A stretch of 64,000 nucleotides of DNA. Origin: Linnemannia hyalina. Taxonomy: Eukaryota > Mortierellomycota > Mortierellomycetes > Mortierellales > Mortierellaceae. Made by a program: the position numbers and the translations under genes. The stretch spans positions 682,001-746,000 of the forward strand of contig JAHRHY010000024.1 in the NCBI GenBank assembly GCA_019671135.1. Reading direction: 5' to 3'. Below, piece by piece: positions 10,922 through 22,765 of the stretch (its first letter is position 1; every line of letters begins with the position of its first letter). The notes under the pieces were generated by a model that saw nothing but the letters and a program-made list of their open reading frames with translations, was not told the origin of the DNA and did no database searches.

Positions 10922-13900
10922 GGTTGTGTGTTGTTTGTCGAGTTGGAGGCGGAAGAGGTAGAGTTGAGAGGGAAGGAAAGAAGGAGAGAAAAAAGATGTG
11001 GGAGCCTAGTCGGGTTCTGTGGTCGGTGCTTTCTTCCTGGTCGAAGCGTATTATTATTTCAAGAGCAACGGAGAAGGTTGAGAGGTGTGTGAATGGAGTG
11101 TAGTGAGGAATGAGGATGCTGTTGTCGTTGGTGTCCTGATTGTTTGTCGATGTTGGTTGACAAGAGTGGAGTTGAAGAAGGAGGAGGAAGGGGGGGAAAG
11201 AAAAGTAGAAAGAGAATAAAATGACGAAGTGAACAAGAAAAAGAAAAGAAACGGCGCCGCTTTTTTTCCTTCGGTTTAAATACTCACCCGCAACAACATC
11301 AGAGACAAGAGACAAGAAGTCAGCTCCATTCGACTTTTACATGCCAATACCATGCGATTGTTGTGGATTCACTCACATTCAATTGAATAGAGAGAGGGAA
11401 AGGGTACAGGGTAAAGAAGAGGGGGCTGGAGTTGAAATTGCATTGAATTGGACTCAATAGCAATAGCATATAAACAATGACATGGCGATGGGCGCACAAA
11501 CAACTGTATTCAAGCAGGTCAGGAACCGGTTTAGGGCCCTTCCGTTTTCTTAATTGTTATATTTTACTTTACTGCTGTCCGCTTCAACCTTCTCGCATGT
11601 ATTATTCATCCGCCCCTTCCCTTCGCTCTTCACTCTTCTTCACCCGCTTACTCAGACTCATCTATTCCCCTCTTGTCAATTGGTGAACAAGAACAAGACC
11701 AAGAACAAGAACCGGAGCAAGGATAAGTAGCTTATCTTGCGGCACATTCCTCTCCATCTGACATGCCATCTCACTCCCGTCATTCTTGTAACTGCCCTGT
11801 CCCTTCCAACATCAACAACAATGCGAAAAAAAGAGGTCATTTGCTTTGCCTAAATACTAGGCCCATTGTTCTGGCTCGAATCATATCCCTCTTTTCACTT
11901 TACGCCCAGGTCAATTGAACTCATCCTTCTGCGCCCAGCGATTTCACTTTTGTCACCTTCTATCCCTTTCAGATACGATCCAAATGGGGTGCCTTCATTT
12001 CCTGTCTTTCCACTCCGGCTGTCCCATGCGCAGACGACAATGAACCGTCCATCTCGTGGAAGATTGGATGTGACAACAAAACATACAGAGAGCAAAAGCA
12101 AAGGCAACTCTGCATCCAAAGCACAACAACAACAACAACATTACGAACTCTAGTTTTCAACAATGTTGTTATTGATTTATGAGCAAGTGAATAAAATCCT
12201 GCCCTCTTTTCCGTTTTCAATCATCACGCAGCTCCATCCTCTCTTCCTTCTCTCTCTTCTATTCCTCTTGGTTCTTCTTCTCCTCCTCCTTTTTTTTACA
12301 TAGCTCTATCCATGTCCCTCCTGCTTGCCCTGTACGCTTTTGCCTATGTTGTTTTGCCAGGATTTTTTTTCAATTTGTGCTCAGGCATACATAGGCCCTT
12401 CACAGTTCGTTCGTCATTCACAAGAAAAAAGCCCTTACTTGAGAAGTTCTATCGCAGGCAGGCGTGCAGGAAGGAAAGTGAACACCTAATGCACGGTAGA
12501 TGGGTTATTACAAGTTTACAACACAATAGTTGGATTTTTTTTTCTTAGCTGCGTGGCATATTACTCGTGCCAAATCACAAAAAGTGAGGAAACTCTGTTT
12601 GTATTGTGGTGGTACCCCCCCTTTTTTTGTATCTACCTCGTTGTACAGAAAACAACAGAAAACTGCGCTTTGTTCACTTTGGAAGCTGATTATCGTATCA
12701 GTCGTCACTTGCCTACTTGCCTGCTTGTCTTGCTTGAATGGACGACATGTCCTTTCGCGAGCAATCGTCGCTTCCTTTGGGTGTGTCATCATTTCATTTC
12801 AAAGCAAATCTATATTCCAAGAAAAGAAAAAAAGCAGTTGCTCCTTTCACTCAGGCAGTACATTCCTTCCTCTGCTCCCTACCTTAATTGACTACGCAGT
12901 TGCACGACAGCTGCCAAGGACCTCGCTCCTTCATTTTTTGTTTTTGGGGGAGGATGAAAGTAAAAAAACTAGCACCTAAAAAAAGCTACGATAGCCAATT
13001 TATGCTAGGGAATAGAAAGAGAGAGGGGAAGAGATCCTGCGTGCGTCTGAACTGTTGCGGTTACTATTCTCACTATCCACGCGTGTGCCGCGCGCAGGGA
13101 TGGGATGGGATGGGAGGGTGGTAATAAGGTAACAACCAATACTTTGCAATTTTCCTCTTTTTACAGATCCATGGGCAAAGCAGTAAGAAAAAGTGATAAA
13201 TAAAGATACCCACCCCTCTTATCCCATCCTTTGCTCAAAGAGAAAGTGAGAGAGATAGGGGGACCATGCAAGTTGCAAACAGTCTAGAAAATCCTTCGTT
13301 TAATCGATCCCAAAGATCCCTCAAACAACTCCTGGACATATGTTCAATTGCGGCAGGATTACCGACCGTTGTCTTTTTCCCCTGAGAGCAAGGCTGAAGA
13401 ATTCTTGGCAAAATGAAAGTACGGAACGTTGTGTATATACGTAACCGACACACATACACATACACTTACTCACACATGCCCTTTCGTCAACAACGACAGG
13501 CATGAAAAAACAGCCCTCGCTCATATTCATTTCGGCTTGGACAAAAGCAATAATCGATCAAGAATGAAGCGGATGTCATGTACATGTCGAGGAACAGCCA
13601 GTTCCATGTCGTGTTCCCTTCCCCCCCGTTCTTATGCTTTGTCTTGGTCGATTCCTTGAAACTGACGAGTAAAGTGAGAGAGAGGTGGTCAATTGAACGA
13701 TGTTGCTGTTGTTTTCATGACAAGATTAGGGAGAGAGAGAGATAGCCAGAGAGAGAGAGAGCGGAGATCAATTTTTTTTGTGCGCAGTTGGGCAAGAAAC
13801 AAATAAAAACGACAGGAGAGGGAATAAGCAAACAACCAAAAAAAGCTATTGGCAACACAAGCATTCCAGCTGGACAAAGTGAGGCGGTTATTTCATACTT

Positions 13901-16900
13901 GGACCAAACTGTCGATGAACCATCGACCATGAGGTCCACTTTGCACCCTGTCCGTTTGCTTGTCGATGTATGTCCGTGTAAATATGTGTGTGTCAGTTCA
14001 GTCATGTTGAATAAAGAAAAACAAGAGCCCTGGTTTGGGAAAATACAACAAGCAAAAGGACAATAACGACGGACAGTAGACCCATCGTGCAAAATGAAGT
14101 GGACACCAAACACAAGCGCAGCTCGTTCTCCTTCCCTATCCCTCCACTCCACTCGCGCCTATATTGTACCTTTCTCTCCCTCTCCCCTCTTGCGTCGATA
14201 GCTGTTTGTTTGGATGTTTGTTGTTCTGTATCGCTTACCCACTTGCCGATTCAGTGCCCCTTCTCGTATCTGTGAGCAAACTTCTTTTTTTTCTGTATCT
14301 TGTTCAACCACACCAAGAAAATAACAGTGCCGGCAATGGATTTACCCATCGCTCACTTTCAACCACCCATCTCAAACAAACAAGAACGCAGAAGTCTCCG
14401 CTAAAAAGAATGCGACAACAAAAAAACAAAAAAACTCAAATAACTTTCCTGGCAAGCTGACCAATGACCCTCCTTCCCTCGCATTTCAGGTAGTTCGCCG
14501 ACATCGTCCTTCGTCATCTCCCACTAAGCCAGACAGCCTGATCCTAAGTACTTTTTCTCCGCCGCCGCTCCTTTTAAGCCCCTCTCGTTTGTCAGCTTTT
14601 CTTGGTTGCTGAGAAATTGTATTATTTTTTGGAGATGTTTGTCACCATTGGATTTTTCAGCAAGTGAGGGAGAGGAATGTTGACTACGCAGTCAATAAAA
14701 CAACGAAAAAAAGGTATAGTTCAGCGAAGCCCCAACGGTCAAGGCGCTTAAAAAAAGTCTATTTCAACCATCTCGTGTCTCTGGAAAACGAGGAAGCACA
14801 ACGACGTGAATATGATTGCCCAAAAAAAAAAAAAAAAAAAAGCAAGGATGGCTCGTTGTCGTCCTCACTTTTTTTCAAAGCAGCGACAGACCTGGTTTGG
14901 GTGTTTGCCTTCCTCTTTGTGTTCATCTACGTGTAACCACCAACTCCTCTTTCTCCAAGCCCGCAGTCGAACTTTGTCTACTCCAAATGAAAAGCAAGAA
15001 AAAGATAAACGAGAAGAGAAAGTAAAGAAGGGTGAAGGAAGACTAGAATGCCGATGAATAGAATCGAGAGCTTCTCATTTTCATTGTCCTCCATTCGCCT
15101 TTTGTTTTCCTCTCACTTTGTCTCGTTTGTCCTTTTGTCGTTGTTGTTGTTTGTACCTCCATCATGTCTATCCCTCCACCTCTCGTCATTCAGGCACACG
15201 ATGGATAATTTCTTATTCGAGGTATACTTCTTCCTTGCATCACCAGCACCGCCAACGACAATAAAGATACAATCCCCTCCATCCCCTCCATGGGACTCCA
15301 ATCCTCTCCGACGACCATACTCAGCTCTAAAACCATTTTCACTCATTTACTGCACCAACAAGTCAATCAACAAACTCGCAAAACATCTATGCCACACCTT
15401 CAATCTCTACTACGTTGAGTACGTTCTCTATCCCTCCCTCCCTCTCTACTCCTCTACTCAAAAAAGCCCTCCCTATCAAAAAGATACAGTTCGTCCACAT
15501 GCAGTAAACAAGCCCTCCTCCTCCGAGCAAAACGTGATGAAAAAGATACCTTCATGAGGGAATATAATCGCCGAAAAAAAAACCTTGAACTGAGAGAGGG
15601 GGCAGGAGCAATGGAGGAGGGGTGCGCACAAAAAAGAGATGAGCGGAATGGAGGAATTGACCTCCATTAGGAAATTCCACTTCAACAGTAAGAAAAGTGC
15701 TCTCTAATAATGACATCGGTGTTTATGTTCACGCAACACAAAAGAGAGAGGGAAAGAGAGAGACGAAAAAACAACAACAATTGCTCTGACTCTGGCTGGC
15801 AGAATGGTTCAGGCAGAAAAAAAATGAACCCTGCAACCTGCAAGGTTTTGCATATGTATGTTGTCAAGGCGCCTTGCATTCAAAGTCATGTAGAGTACAG
15901 CAACCAACGCCAGTCCAAGAAAGGTGCGTGGGCCGGTGCGAGGCACAAACAGCTCAACTCAAAAGCGTCTTAGCCGATTTTGCCATGTGGTAGGTAGAAA
16001 GTAAGGTTACTGGAAGGGAGTTCTTCCGCGCGGATTGTGATGAGTTGGGGGCCTGTTGTTTATTTCATTTCTGTAGATCTCCTTTATTCCCTCCCCCACA
16101 CAACAACAACAACAACAACAACAACAAAAAGACAAAAACAAGAAGGTGAACAAGGACGCAGTACAAAACAACAGTATCGAAGTGCAAATGAAAGATGAAA
16201 GAGAAAGATCATCGGTATTTCGCCCTCTTTCCCTTGTTGTCAACGTGTTCTTCAACCCTTCAATAACTTCACTTTCACTTTTTTTTTGTTCCTTGTTGGC
16301 AGGGATTTTTTCTTTCACTAGCGCTGCTGGGTATTCAGTTGCCGAGAGTGCGAAGAGGATGAGTTGTCTCTGTGTACATTCCTCGGATGAATCAGACAAC
16401 CAAACCCGTCATCTCAACCACCAACCACAACTAACCGGGAACTGAACTAGAGGACCCCTCGCAAAATTGACCAGAAAGCAAGACTCATATAAAACCTTAT
16501 CACCTCACACGTTTCAGGCAGATTCAACGGATCAATTGTCGCCCGATCAGGCGGGATCGGAGGTGATAATAGAGAGTGGATTCAGGTACCATCTGTGTGA
16601 GGGTTGACTGCTTTCTGGGATCACCAACCGTCAAGTTGCAGCTGCATCAGAGACCATTCAAGCAAGAAAAAAAAATGTTTCTTAGGAGGATATAGTACGA
16701 CGACCCCGATTCTGCTATACGGCACCAGGACTTGGCTTCGAATGGATAACTCATTGTGTCCCAGAACAAAAAAAAAAAAAAAAAGACTTGCACGCAGTTT
16801 TATCGTTCAAGATCGAAGCATGGATGATATACCCCAGGCTGCCGATTAGGATGAAGAACAAATAGGAAAAATAAAACACGAGGAGTAGGGGGCTAAGGAA

Positions 16901-17337
16901 GCTGGCGAAAATGTAAACCCCGCTTCTCATAATCAACACTACTGTCAAGTCGTATCCGGAATGGAAGGTTAATGCAACCGGACAGTGGAGAATTCTTAGT
17001 AAGAAACGTAACAATAAAAGAAAGGAAGAGGGAAAAAGAGGAACAAATTAGACCACCGAAGTGGACCCAGTTGTAAAAAAGCATTGTTGAAGGGGGCTAG
17101 TTGAATTCCATGTTGTCCTTGCCCGTTGTCGATCAGAACAGCTGATACAAAACGATAAAAAAATTCGAAAAAGAGACAGCGATCATCTGTAGTTGTACCA
17201 TTGGACGGAATTGGTGAGAACCCATGTGTACTGATAACCCATCTCAGAAAGACAGAAAAAGAAGAAACATGGAAGCCACGGTGGCTTTGTGATGGAGGAA
17301 GGGGGGAGGATAAACGTTCGCCGCATCCTAACGGATA
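10922..17337. other. Gene-poor region
   Basis: More than 6 kb with no ORF that I can tie to a family and no tRNA. The first 400 bases are the likely 5' UTR/promoter of the SUR2-like gene. The rest has many mononucleotide and simple repeats: A20 near 14821, a GA-rich run near 13727–13765, (CAA)n at 16101–16128 and A17 near 16768. Short ORFs here (for example 15048–15557, 169 codons, hydrophobic and S/P-rich) look like low-complexity translation. Non-coding transcripts cannot be excluded. Confidence 0.5.
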
Positions 17338-18954
17338 CTACAAAATTATGAGAGTATACAGTGAGGTGGATGAGGAAAAAACGAGTTCAGCATTCGTAAT
17401 GATCACAACAAAAAAGTAATCCAAGGATGAGTCATTGCCATTTAAGGCTTCCGTAGTGTCCAAATCGTAGAACAGGTCCAGGGGGCTAATAGTTTGTGAA
17501 CGCGATGAACGCCCGCGGTACTTCTCCTGGGATGTCTGCAAAACAAACCCATAGACGAAAGAAAAAAAGTAAGGGAAAAAAGCTTGAGAGAGGTTAGCTT
17601 GGAGAGAAAAAAAGGAAGGGGAAAAGACGCGTCCGTGACAAAGGCCTTACACTATCTCACGCGATCCACTCTTTGAGACACGACAGGCGGGTGTAAGAGG
17701 CGAGTTCTATGGATAACATTTCCCTGCCATCGTGCGAAATAGACTACAATTGGATAAAAAATAAGGCACAAAGAAATTTGGGTGATTAAAGGTTCGTTTT
17801 TCGCGACAGTGGTGCAAGGATTGAAGAGAAACGTGGGTTGAGAGCATGTTCTTACCGATCTACTTGGAATACTCATCACAACCTGATAGGGCGGCTCGAA
17901 CCACGGCAAGGTCTCCCATCCTCGATACTAACTCTGACTCCTAATCACTTCTAGAGCCACAGATTCCAGGTAGAATATAAGAGAAGAAAGAAGTGAGCGA
18001 GATGATCGCAAAGGTAGAACACTCCCAAACCTCCTTCGCCACAAAAAAGCACTGAAAAAAGGAGAATTGTGTTTGTGAATACACATTTACCGATGTACTT
18101 CGCATATTCGTCTGGACCTGGCATACGGCTAATAAGAAGCCAGTCCTTGGAAGACCATATGTCCTCATCAATGTCTTCACGCGACTGCAACACATATATC
18201 GCATACGATTAAGATATGCGCAAAAGAGAGTGAAAGGGAGGTTAGCAAAAAATAATATGCTAGCGTTCAACGACCTACAGTAGAAAAAAAAAGTAAATGA
18301 GTTCTGTGAATGTATGCCTACTGATACATTCTTTGAATGATTCTGAACCAGAACGCTGCTTGAACTGGAAAGGATCAACGAGGGTGATCTCAGACCTTCT
18401 ATTTTCTAGTGACATAAAGCGGAGGGAGGAGAGGGCGAGGCGATAAATAACTGAGAGCCTGAAAAACATAATCTAAATGCAGGTCGCCCAAAAGAAAACA
18501 TGCAAAAAAAATGAACATGGGAGGAAGCAATCGCTAACCACATGTTTTTCTTACGTCTTGGTCCTCCAGGTCCAGCGTTCATTTTCTTTTTGTCTTCAAA
18601 GGCATTGACAGGCGCCGATCTCCTGCGCGGCCGGGCCGGTCGACGTGAACACTGTCGCCCCATTGATCTAATCGAGGAATGAAAAATAATAGAGGTAAAG
18701 ATAAAGAATGGGCACTAGGTGAGTGTCCTTAACACCAGCCAGAACCGTGTAAATAATAGAAGAAAAAGATGTCAGGTCAGTTCCATCGGGTCATTTCGAT
18801 TCACCACTTATCCTGTCCATCGCACGTGCCGGCGCGTTCAACATATCTTTCGCATCCAATGGACTTTGTTCCCGAGTCCAGTTAGTTTCGCCTCATTAGC
18901 GGCACCCTTCTTGACGCGGCCGTTAAAGTCAGAAATCCAGCGCTGTGCCGCCAT
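17338..18954 (-). pseudogene. Decayed multi-exon gene, family not recognised
   Basis: Several exon-like blocks on the minus strand have good splice borders but do not join in frame. In order: a start block MAAQRWISDFNGRVKKGAAN (from 18954); GRQCSRRPARPRRRSAPVNA… (18554–18667, donor GTAAGA); RRSEITLVDPFQFKQRSGSE… (18320–18405); SREDIDEDIWSSKDWLLISR… (about 18090–18185, acceptor TTGCAG, donor GTAAAT); a stop-containing relative of that exon near 17855–17920; and TSQEKYRGRSSRSQTISPLD… (17338–17540, acceptor TTTGCAG). Phase clashes and stops at junctions suggest decay. I do not recognise the protein. A live gene with different splice sites remains possible. Confidence 0.35.
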
Positions 18955-18969
18955 GACGGGGTAATGTCA

Positions 18970-19890
18970 TCAACGGGCCAATTCATCTAGTAGAACTGTT
19001 TTGTAGAAGCGTTCAATCATTCTTTGTTTAGTATTATCACTTTTTTCTATGATCACAAGAAAGACTACTTTTGTCATGAATTCAAGTCGTTCAAACAAGT
19101 TTTCTCCTGAGAGTTGTCGTGCAAAATTAATGAAAATGGAGATGAGTTGTGAAGTGATACGATTCTTGTGTTCATGACCCTTCACGGCGAACTAAACGTA
19201 CGCCACGACCACCCACCATTGGATAGGAGAACGGGTGTTAGACTTCCAGGCGGTACATCTTGAAGAATTCTGTGAACGATCATACTGCAGATATGAAAGG
19301 GACAAAACGTCAATAAAAGAAGGGAAATTAGGGAATGTGTCAGCGTACCTGTCACACAACGGAAACAAAATCAAGCCCAAAAAAAACAAGTCGACTCAAC
19401 CGCATTCATTCTTGCGGTCAGTAGAACAGAACAAAAAAACACGCACGGAAAGAAAAGTCGAATCGAAGGTGTAAGTCAACATGCATCACTACAAAAAAAT
19501 CAACACTTGTTGATGTAGCGGCAGTCGCGGATCGGTTGGACCACCCCGTCGGGTTTGGGGGCGCCGAATCATGGCATGCTGACTAAGGGGGGCTGCGTGC
19601 ACTCTGAGTACTTCCCCTCCTTGACTTGGAGGAGCAGAGTGACTTTGGTGGCCGCGTAGAGGTCGTCGCGTGAGAAATAGGTTTCCTGGAGAATGTTGGG
19701 CTTAGGGGCCGTGTGTATTCTTCTGCTCTGAGACTTTGATCAGTTGGCTCGGGGGACATCTGAAGCGATCGTGGGCGTTATTTGTCGATTCGACACCGCA
19801 AGGTCCATACCAATGATGAGAAAGGGAAACGTGGGTCTGTAGAACAAAATTAAGTAGCTGTAGGATATGACCAACGATGTTGATGGTCAA
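18970..19890 (-). mobile_element. Fragments of a decayed Ty3/Gypsy element
   Basis: On the minus strand, 5' to 3': a protease-tail-like piece FPFLIIGMDLAV near 19815; a reverse-transcriptase-like piece FGAPKPDGVVQPIRDCRYIN near 19510–19570, preceded by a stop; and 18970–19185, which matches the end of the integrase region of the intact element at 56208–61658 (LFERLEFMTKVVF then QRMIERFYKTVL here; LLKRLEFMTTIVF then QRKMIERFNKTIL there). The order PR–RT–IN is right for Ty3/Gypsy, but most of the element is deleted and stops abound. The integrase match is firm; the other two pieces are less so. Confidence 0.6.
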
Positions 19891-20812
19891 TAAGGGCGAG
19901 TGACGCTGGCCAAGAGGTAATTCAGAGAAAAGTAGAAAAAATGGTGCTCGTACAAGAAGTTGAGGGTTGTTAACCCTTTAGTGTTCGTTGTCGATACAAA
20001 TTACGGCCAAGCGTAGAGCCAATAGTGTTGATACAAAAAAATGGTGGACGGCGCGGATAATATTTCACGAATTGCTCGAGTAGTTGTCGCGTCATTCCTG
20101 AGACAGAGCTGAAAAAATAGAAAGGGGGTCCTGTGTGTGGTGTCGGTGAGAGGTAGTATCTTGAGTTGTAGATAAAAAAAACGTCCCAAGCTGATGTGTT
20201 AATGGTAACCGACTGGTTGGTTGCGAGTGAAAAAAAGGCGATGGTTCCTGAATCCCGATTGATCGTCGCCTCAGATGTTTATATCCCGACAGCTCGGCTT
20301 CATTTCCTATGCTCTATTGCCAATGAATCAGTCAGGCGAATACTGGATCAGTTTGTGTGATATGTTGATCCAAGGCAATGATAGCCGATTGCAAGCTGCG
20401 GAAAAAAATATCCGTGCTAATGATGTTCATATCTCACCAGTGCCATCCTTGACGCCTCTTCGTTATGCTGACGCCAAGGCGAGAACAAATAAGTCCCAAA
20501 AACAATGGCAATGATGACGTCTCTCTCTGAATGGTTGGCAGGTGGATGGGTGTGAGGCACAAATGGATCCATTAAGAAAGTACGTCAAAATACACAGTGG
20601 TTTTCTAATACGTTCTATTATTCAAACACGAAAGAAAAACAAAGAAGCTCAACCAGACGCGTTCGAAGAACTCAGTTTCCAGCAAAGCACCGATCGTCAA
20701 GACTTTCTTGTATCTTTTCTTTTCTTTTCTTTTTGAGTTGCAGTGCGTCCCTTGATCCCTTGTCAATCGGAGTTTGTATTCACGTGACACATACACTGTG
20801 AGAGACAGACTC
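19891..20812. other. Upstream region of the DnaJ gene, no gene seen
   Basis: About 900 bases. The first part may continue the decayed retroelement upstream of its protease, but I could not align it. ORF 20275–20514 has no recognised domain. Confidence 0.4.
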
Positions 20813-20838
20813 GAACTTGCGAGAAGCCGCGAGAAGCC
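20811..20838 (+). promoter_or_regulatory. Step-type heat-shock element upstream of DnaJ
   Basis: Three GAA triplets occur exactly 10 bases apart (20813, 20823, 20833), within GAACTTGCGA, GAAGCCGCGA and GAAGCC. Three nGAAn units in the same direction with 5-bp gaps are the known 'step' variant of the heat-shock factor site. It lies 320 bases upstream of an Hsp40 start codon, which fits its function. A TATA-like CATAAAAGA follows near 20917. Function is inferred. Confidence 0.5.
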
Positions 20839-21151
20839 ACGAGCATGCACCATGAACAGCGAGGACTTTTGGAGGGGATGACTTCATCAACAAGGAATGA
20901 ACAGACAACATCAACCATAAAAGAGCCTCTTCCTTCTCTTTCTCGTTTTTTTTCTTTCTCATTCACACTTCCCTTCTCACACTCCCCTCTCTCACGCTCT
21001 TCTTGTTTGCACCCACTCCTTCACACGCACACGCACACACCCACTTTTGACAAAAAGCACATAAGCACTTCTCCATTTCCCACCCACTCTTACTCATACC
21101 TAATCCTTTCCCACAACCACGCCCACAAAACACATACATAACAAACCAGCC

Positions 21152-22345
21152 ATGGGAAAAGACTACTACAATATCCTCGGCGTCTCCAAGGATGCCGACG
21201 ACGACCAGATCAAGAAAGCTTACCGCAAGCTCGCCCTCAAATACCACCCTGACAAGAACTCGGCCCCTGAAGCTGAAAAAATGTTCCACGACATCTCTGA
21301 AGCCTACGAGGTTCTCTCTGACAAGAACAAGCGGGCTGTGTTTGATCAGTATGGCGAAGAAGGACTCAAGGGCGGTGGAGGGGCTGGCCCACCACCAGGT
21401 GCTGGTGCTGGTCCCGGAGGATTCCCTGGCGGGTTTAAGGGATTCCCTGGTGGTGGTGGTGGAACGACCTTCTCGTTTTCGAGCACTGGAGGTGGACCTG
21501 GTATGGGCGGTATGGGCGGTATGGGCGGTGGTGGGTTCCGTCCTTCGAATGCGGATGATATCTTCAAGTCGTTCTTTGCTTCCTTTGGAGGCAACAGTCC
21601 GTTCGGTGATGATATGGGAGGTATGGGGGGTGGTATGGGAGGTATGGGGGGTGGTATGGGAGGTATGGGAGGTGGTATGGGAGGTATGCCTGGAGGTATG
21701 GGCGGTATGGGCGGCATGCCTGGCACACGCACTCGCACGACACATACTTCTTCACAGCAGCAACAGCAGCCAGGCGGACCACCACCACCATCATCATCAG
21801 CTGAGAAACCACCAGCACTTGTCCGCGCTTTGGGCGTCACGCTAGAGGAGCTCTCCAAGGGCGTGACCAAGCGTCTCAAGGTCATCCGCAAGGTTCGCGA
21901 CGGCTCTGGTCGGACGAGCGATAAGATCCTCACCATCGATGTCAAGCCGGGCTGGAAGGCTGGTACCAAGATCCGGTTCCCTGGTGAAGGAGACGAGCTC
22001 GCCAACGGCGCACTTCAAGATATCGAGTTCGTCCTGGAGGAGAAGCCCCATGATACGTTCACACGGCGCGGAGACGATCTGATTGTCGATCTGGAGTTGA
22101 CGCTCCTCGAGGCATTGTCGGGCTTCTCCAAATCAGTCAAGACCCTCGACGGCAAGACATTGCCCGTCTCTGCGAGCAGCTCTAGAGTCATCCAACCCGG
22201 TCAGGAAGAACGGTTCCCTGGCGAGGGAATGCCCATCTCCAAGAAACCTGGCCAGAAGGGTGACCTTCTTGTTCGTTATGTCGTCAAGTTCCCTACTCAG
22301 CTTACCCCTGCCCAGAAGGAAGGACTCAAGAAGATTCTCGCATAA
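21152..22345 (+). CDS. DnaJ/Hsp40 co-chaperone, type II (Sis1/DNAJB-like)
   Basis: Single-exon gene of 397 residues. The J domain is at residues 3–70 with HPD at 32–34, which stimulates Hsp70 ATPase. Residues ~75–200 are a Gly-rich linker with an (M)GG repeat (DNA repeat near 21500–21720). The C-terminal substrate-binding domains run from ~225 to the end. The CxxCxGxG zinc finger is absent, so it is a type II Hsp40 such as Sis1 or DNAJB1/4 rather than Ydj1. It probably serves cytosolic/nuclear Hsp70. AATAAA signals are at about 22512 and 22536. A step-type heat-shock element lies upstream. Confidence 0.95.
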   Translation: MGKDYYNILGVSKDADDDQIKKAYRKLALKYHPDKNSAPEAEKMFHDISEAYEVLSDKNKRAVFDQYGEEGLKGGGGAGPPPGAGAGPGGFPGGFKGFPGGGGGTTFSFSSTGGGPGMGGMGGMGGGGFRPSNADDIFKSFFASFGGNSPFGDDMGGMGGGMGGMGGGMGGMGGGMGGMPGGMGGMGGMPGTRTRTTHTSSQQQQQPGGPPPPSSSAEKPPALVRALGVTLEELSKGVTKRLKVIRKVRDGSGRTSDKILTIDVKPGWKAGTKIRFPGEGDELANGALQDIEFVLEEKPHDTFTRRGDDLIVDLELTLLEALSGFSKSVKTLDGKTLPVSASSSRVIQPGQEERFPGEGMPISKKPGQKGDLLVRYVVKFPTQLTPAQKEGLKKILA

Positions 22346-22765
22346 GCATAATCCAGGGACCACTTTTCTCCTTTAGCTCTCACGCTTTCTTCCTTCCTTC
22401 CTCCCCTTTTTTTGAGTCGTACCGCGACATCACATACAGCGTCATTCCTCCCTCCCTCCATCTTCGTCAGAATCATGCAACCTTTTCTTTCCCCGACCCC
22501 ATCCCATGTAAAAATAAAATCTACTCTGTACAGCTCTAATAAACAACTACAACTTTTTTTGAAAGTAACTTCTCTGCCCTGTTTTTTTTTCTTTGTAATC
22601 TTCATGCTTTCATGTGTGCGCTATGCACTTCTTGTTTTATGCTGTTGTTTTAGGTGTATTACGATATAGATCTAGAGCCGTCCCTTTGGGCCTGATGAAA
22701 AAAAAATCGCGCTAACATACGATCTACCAACCTACGAAAACTACTTCTCCCAGCCATAACATCTC

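Noticed and set aside
15048..15557. 169-codon plus-strand ORF
   Set aside because: Low-complexity F/S/L and P-rich translation of a pyrimidine-rich tract with no recognisable feature.
16101..16128. (CAA)n run considered as a CRISPR-like or regulatory array
   Set aside because: A simple trinucleotide microsatellite; no spacers.
17880..17930. 5S rRNA-like stretch on the minus strand (AGTTAGTATCGAGGATGGG then AGACC)
   Set aside because: It resembles the internal C box of 5S genes, but the rest of a 5S gene is missing and the segment aligns better with the neighbouring exon duplicated at ~18090.
21346..22005. Long minus-strand ORF (219 codons) opposite the DnaJ gene
   Set aside because: Pro/Gly-rich shadow of the Gly/Met repeat region of the real gene on the other strand.
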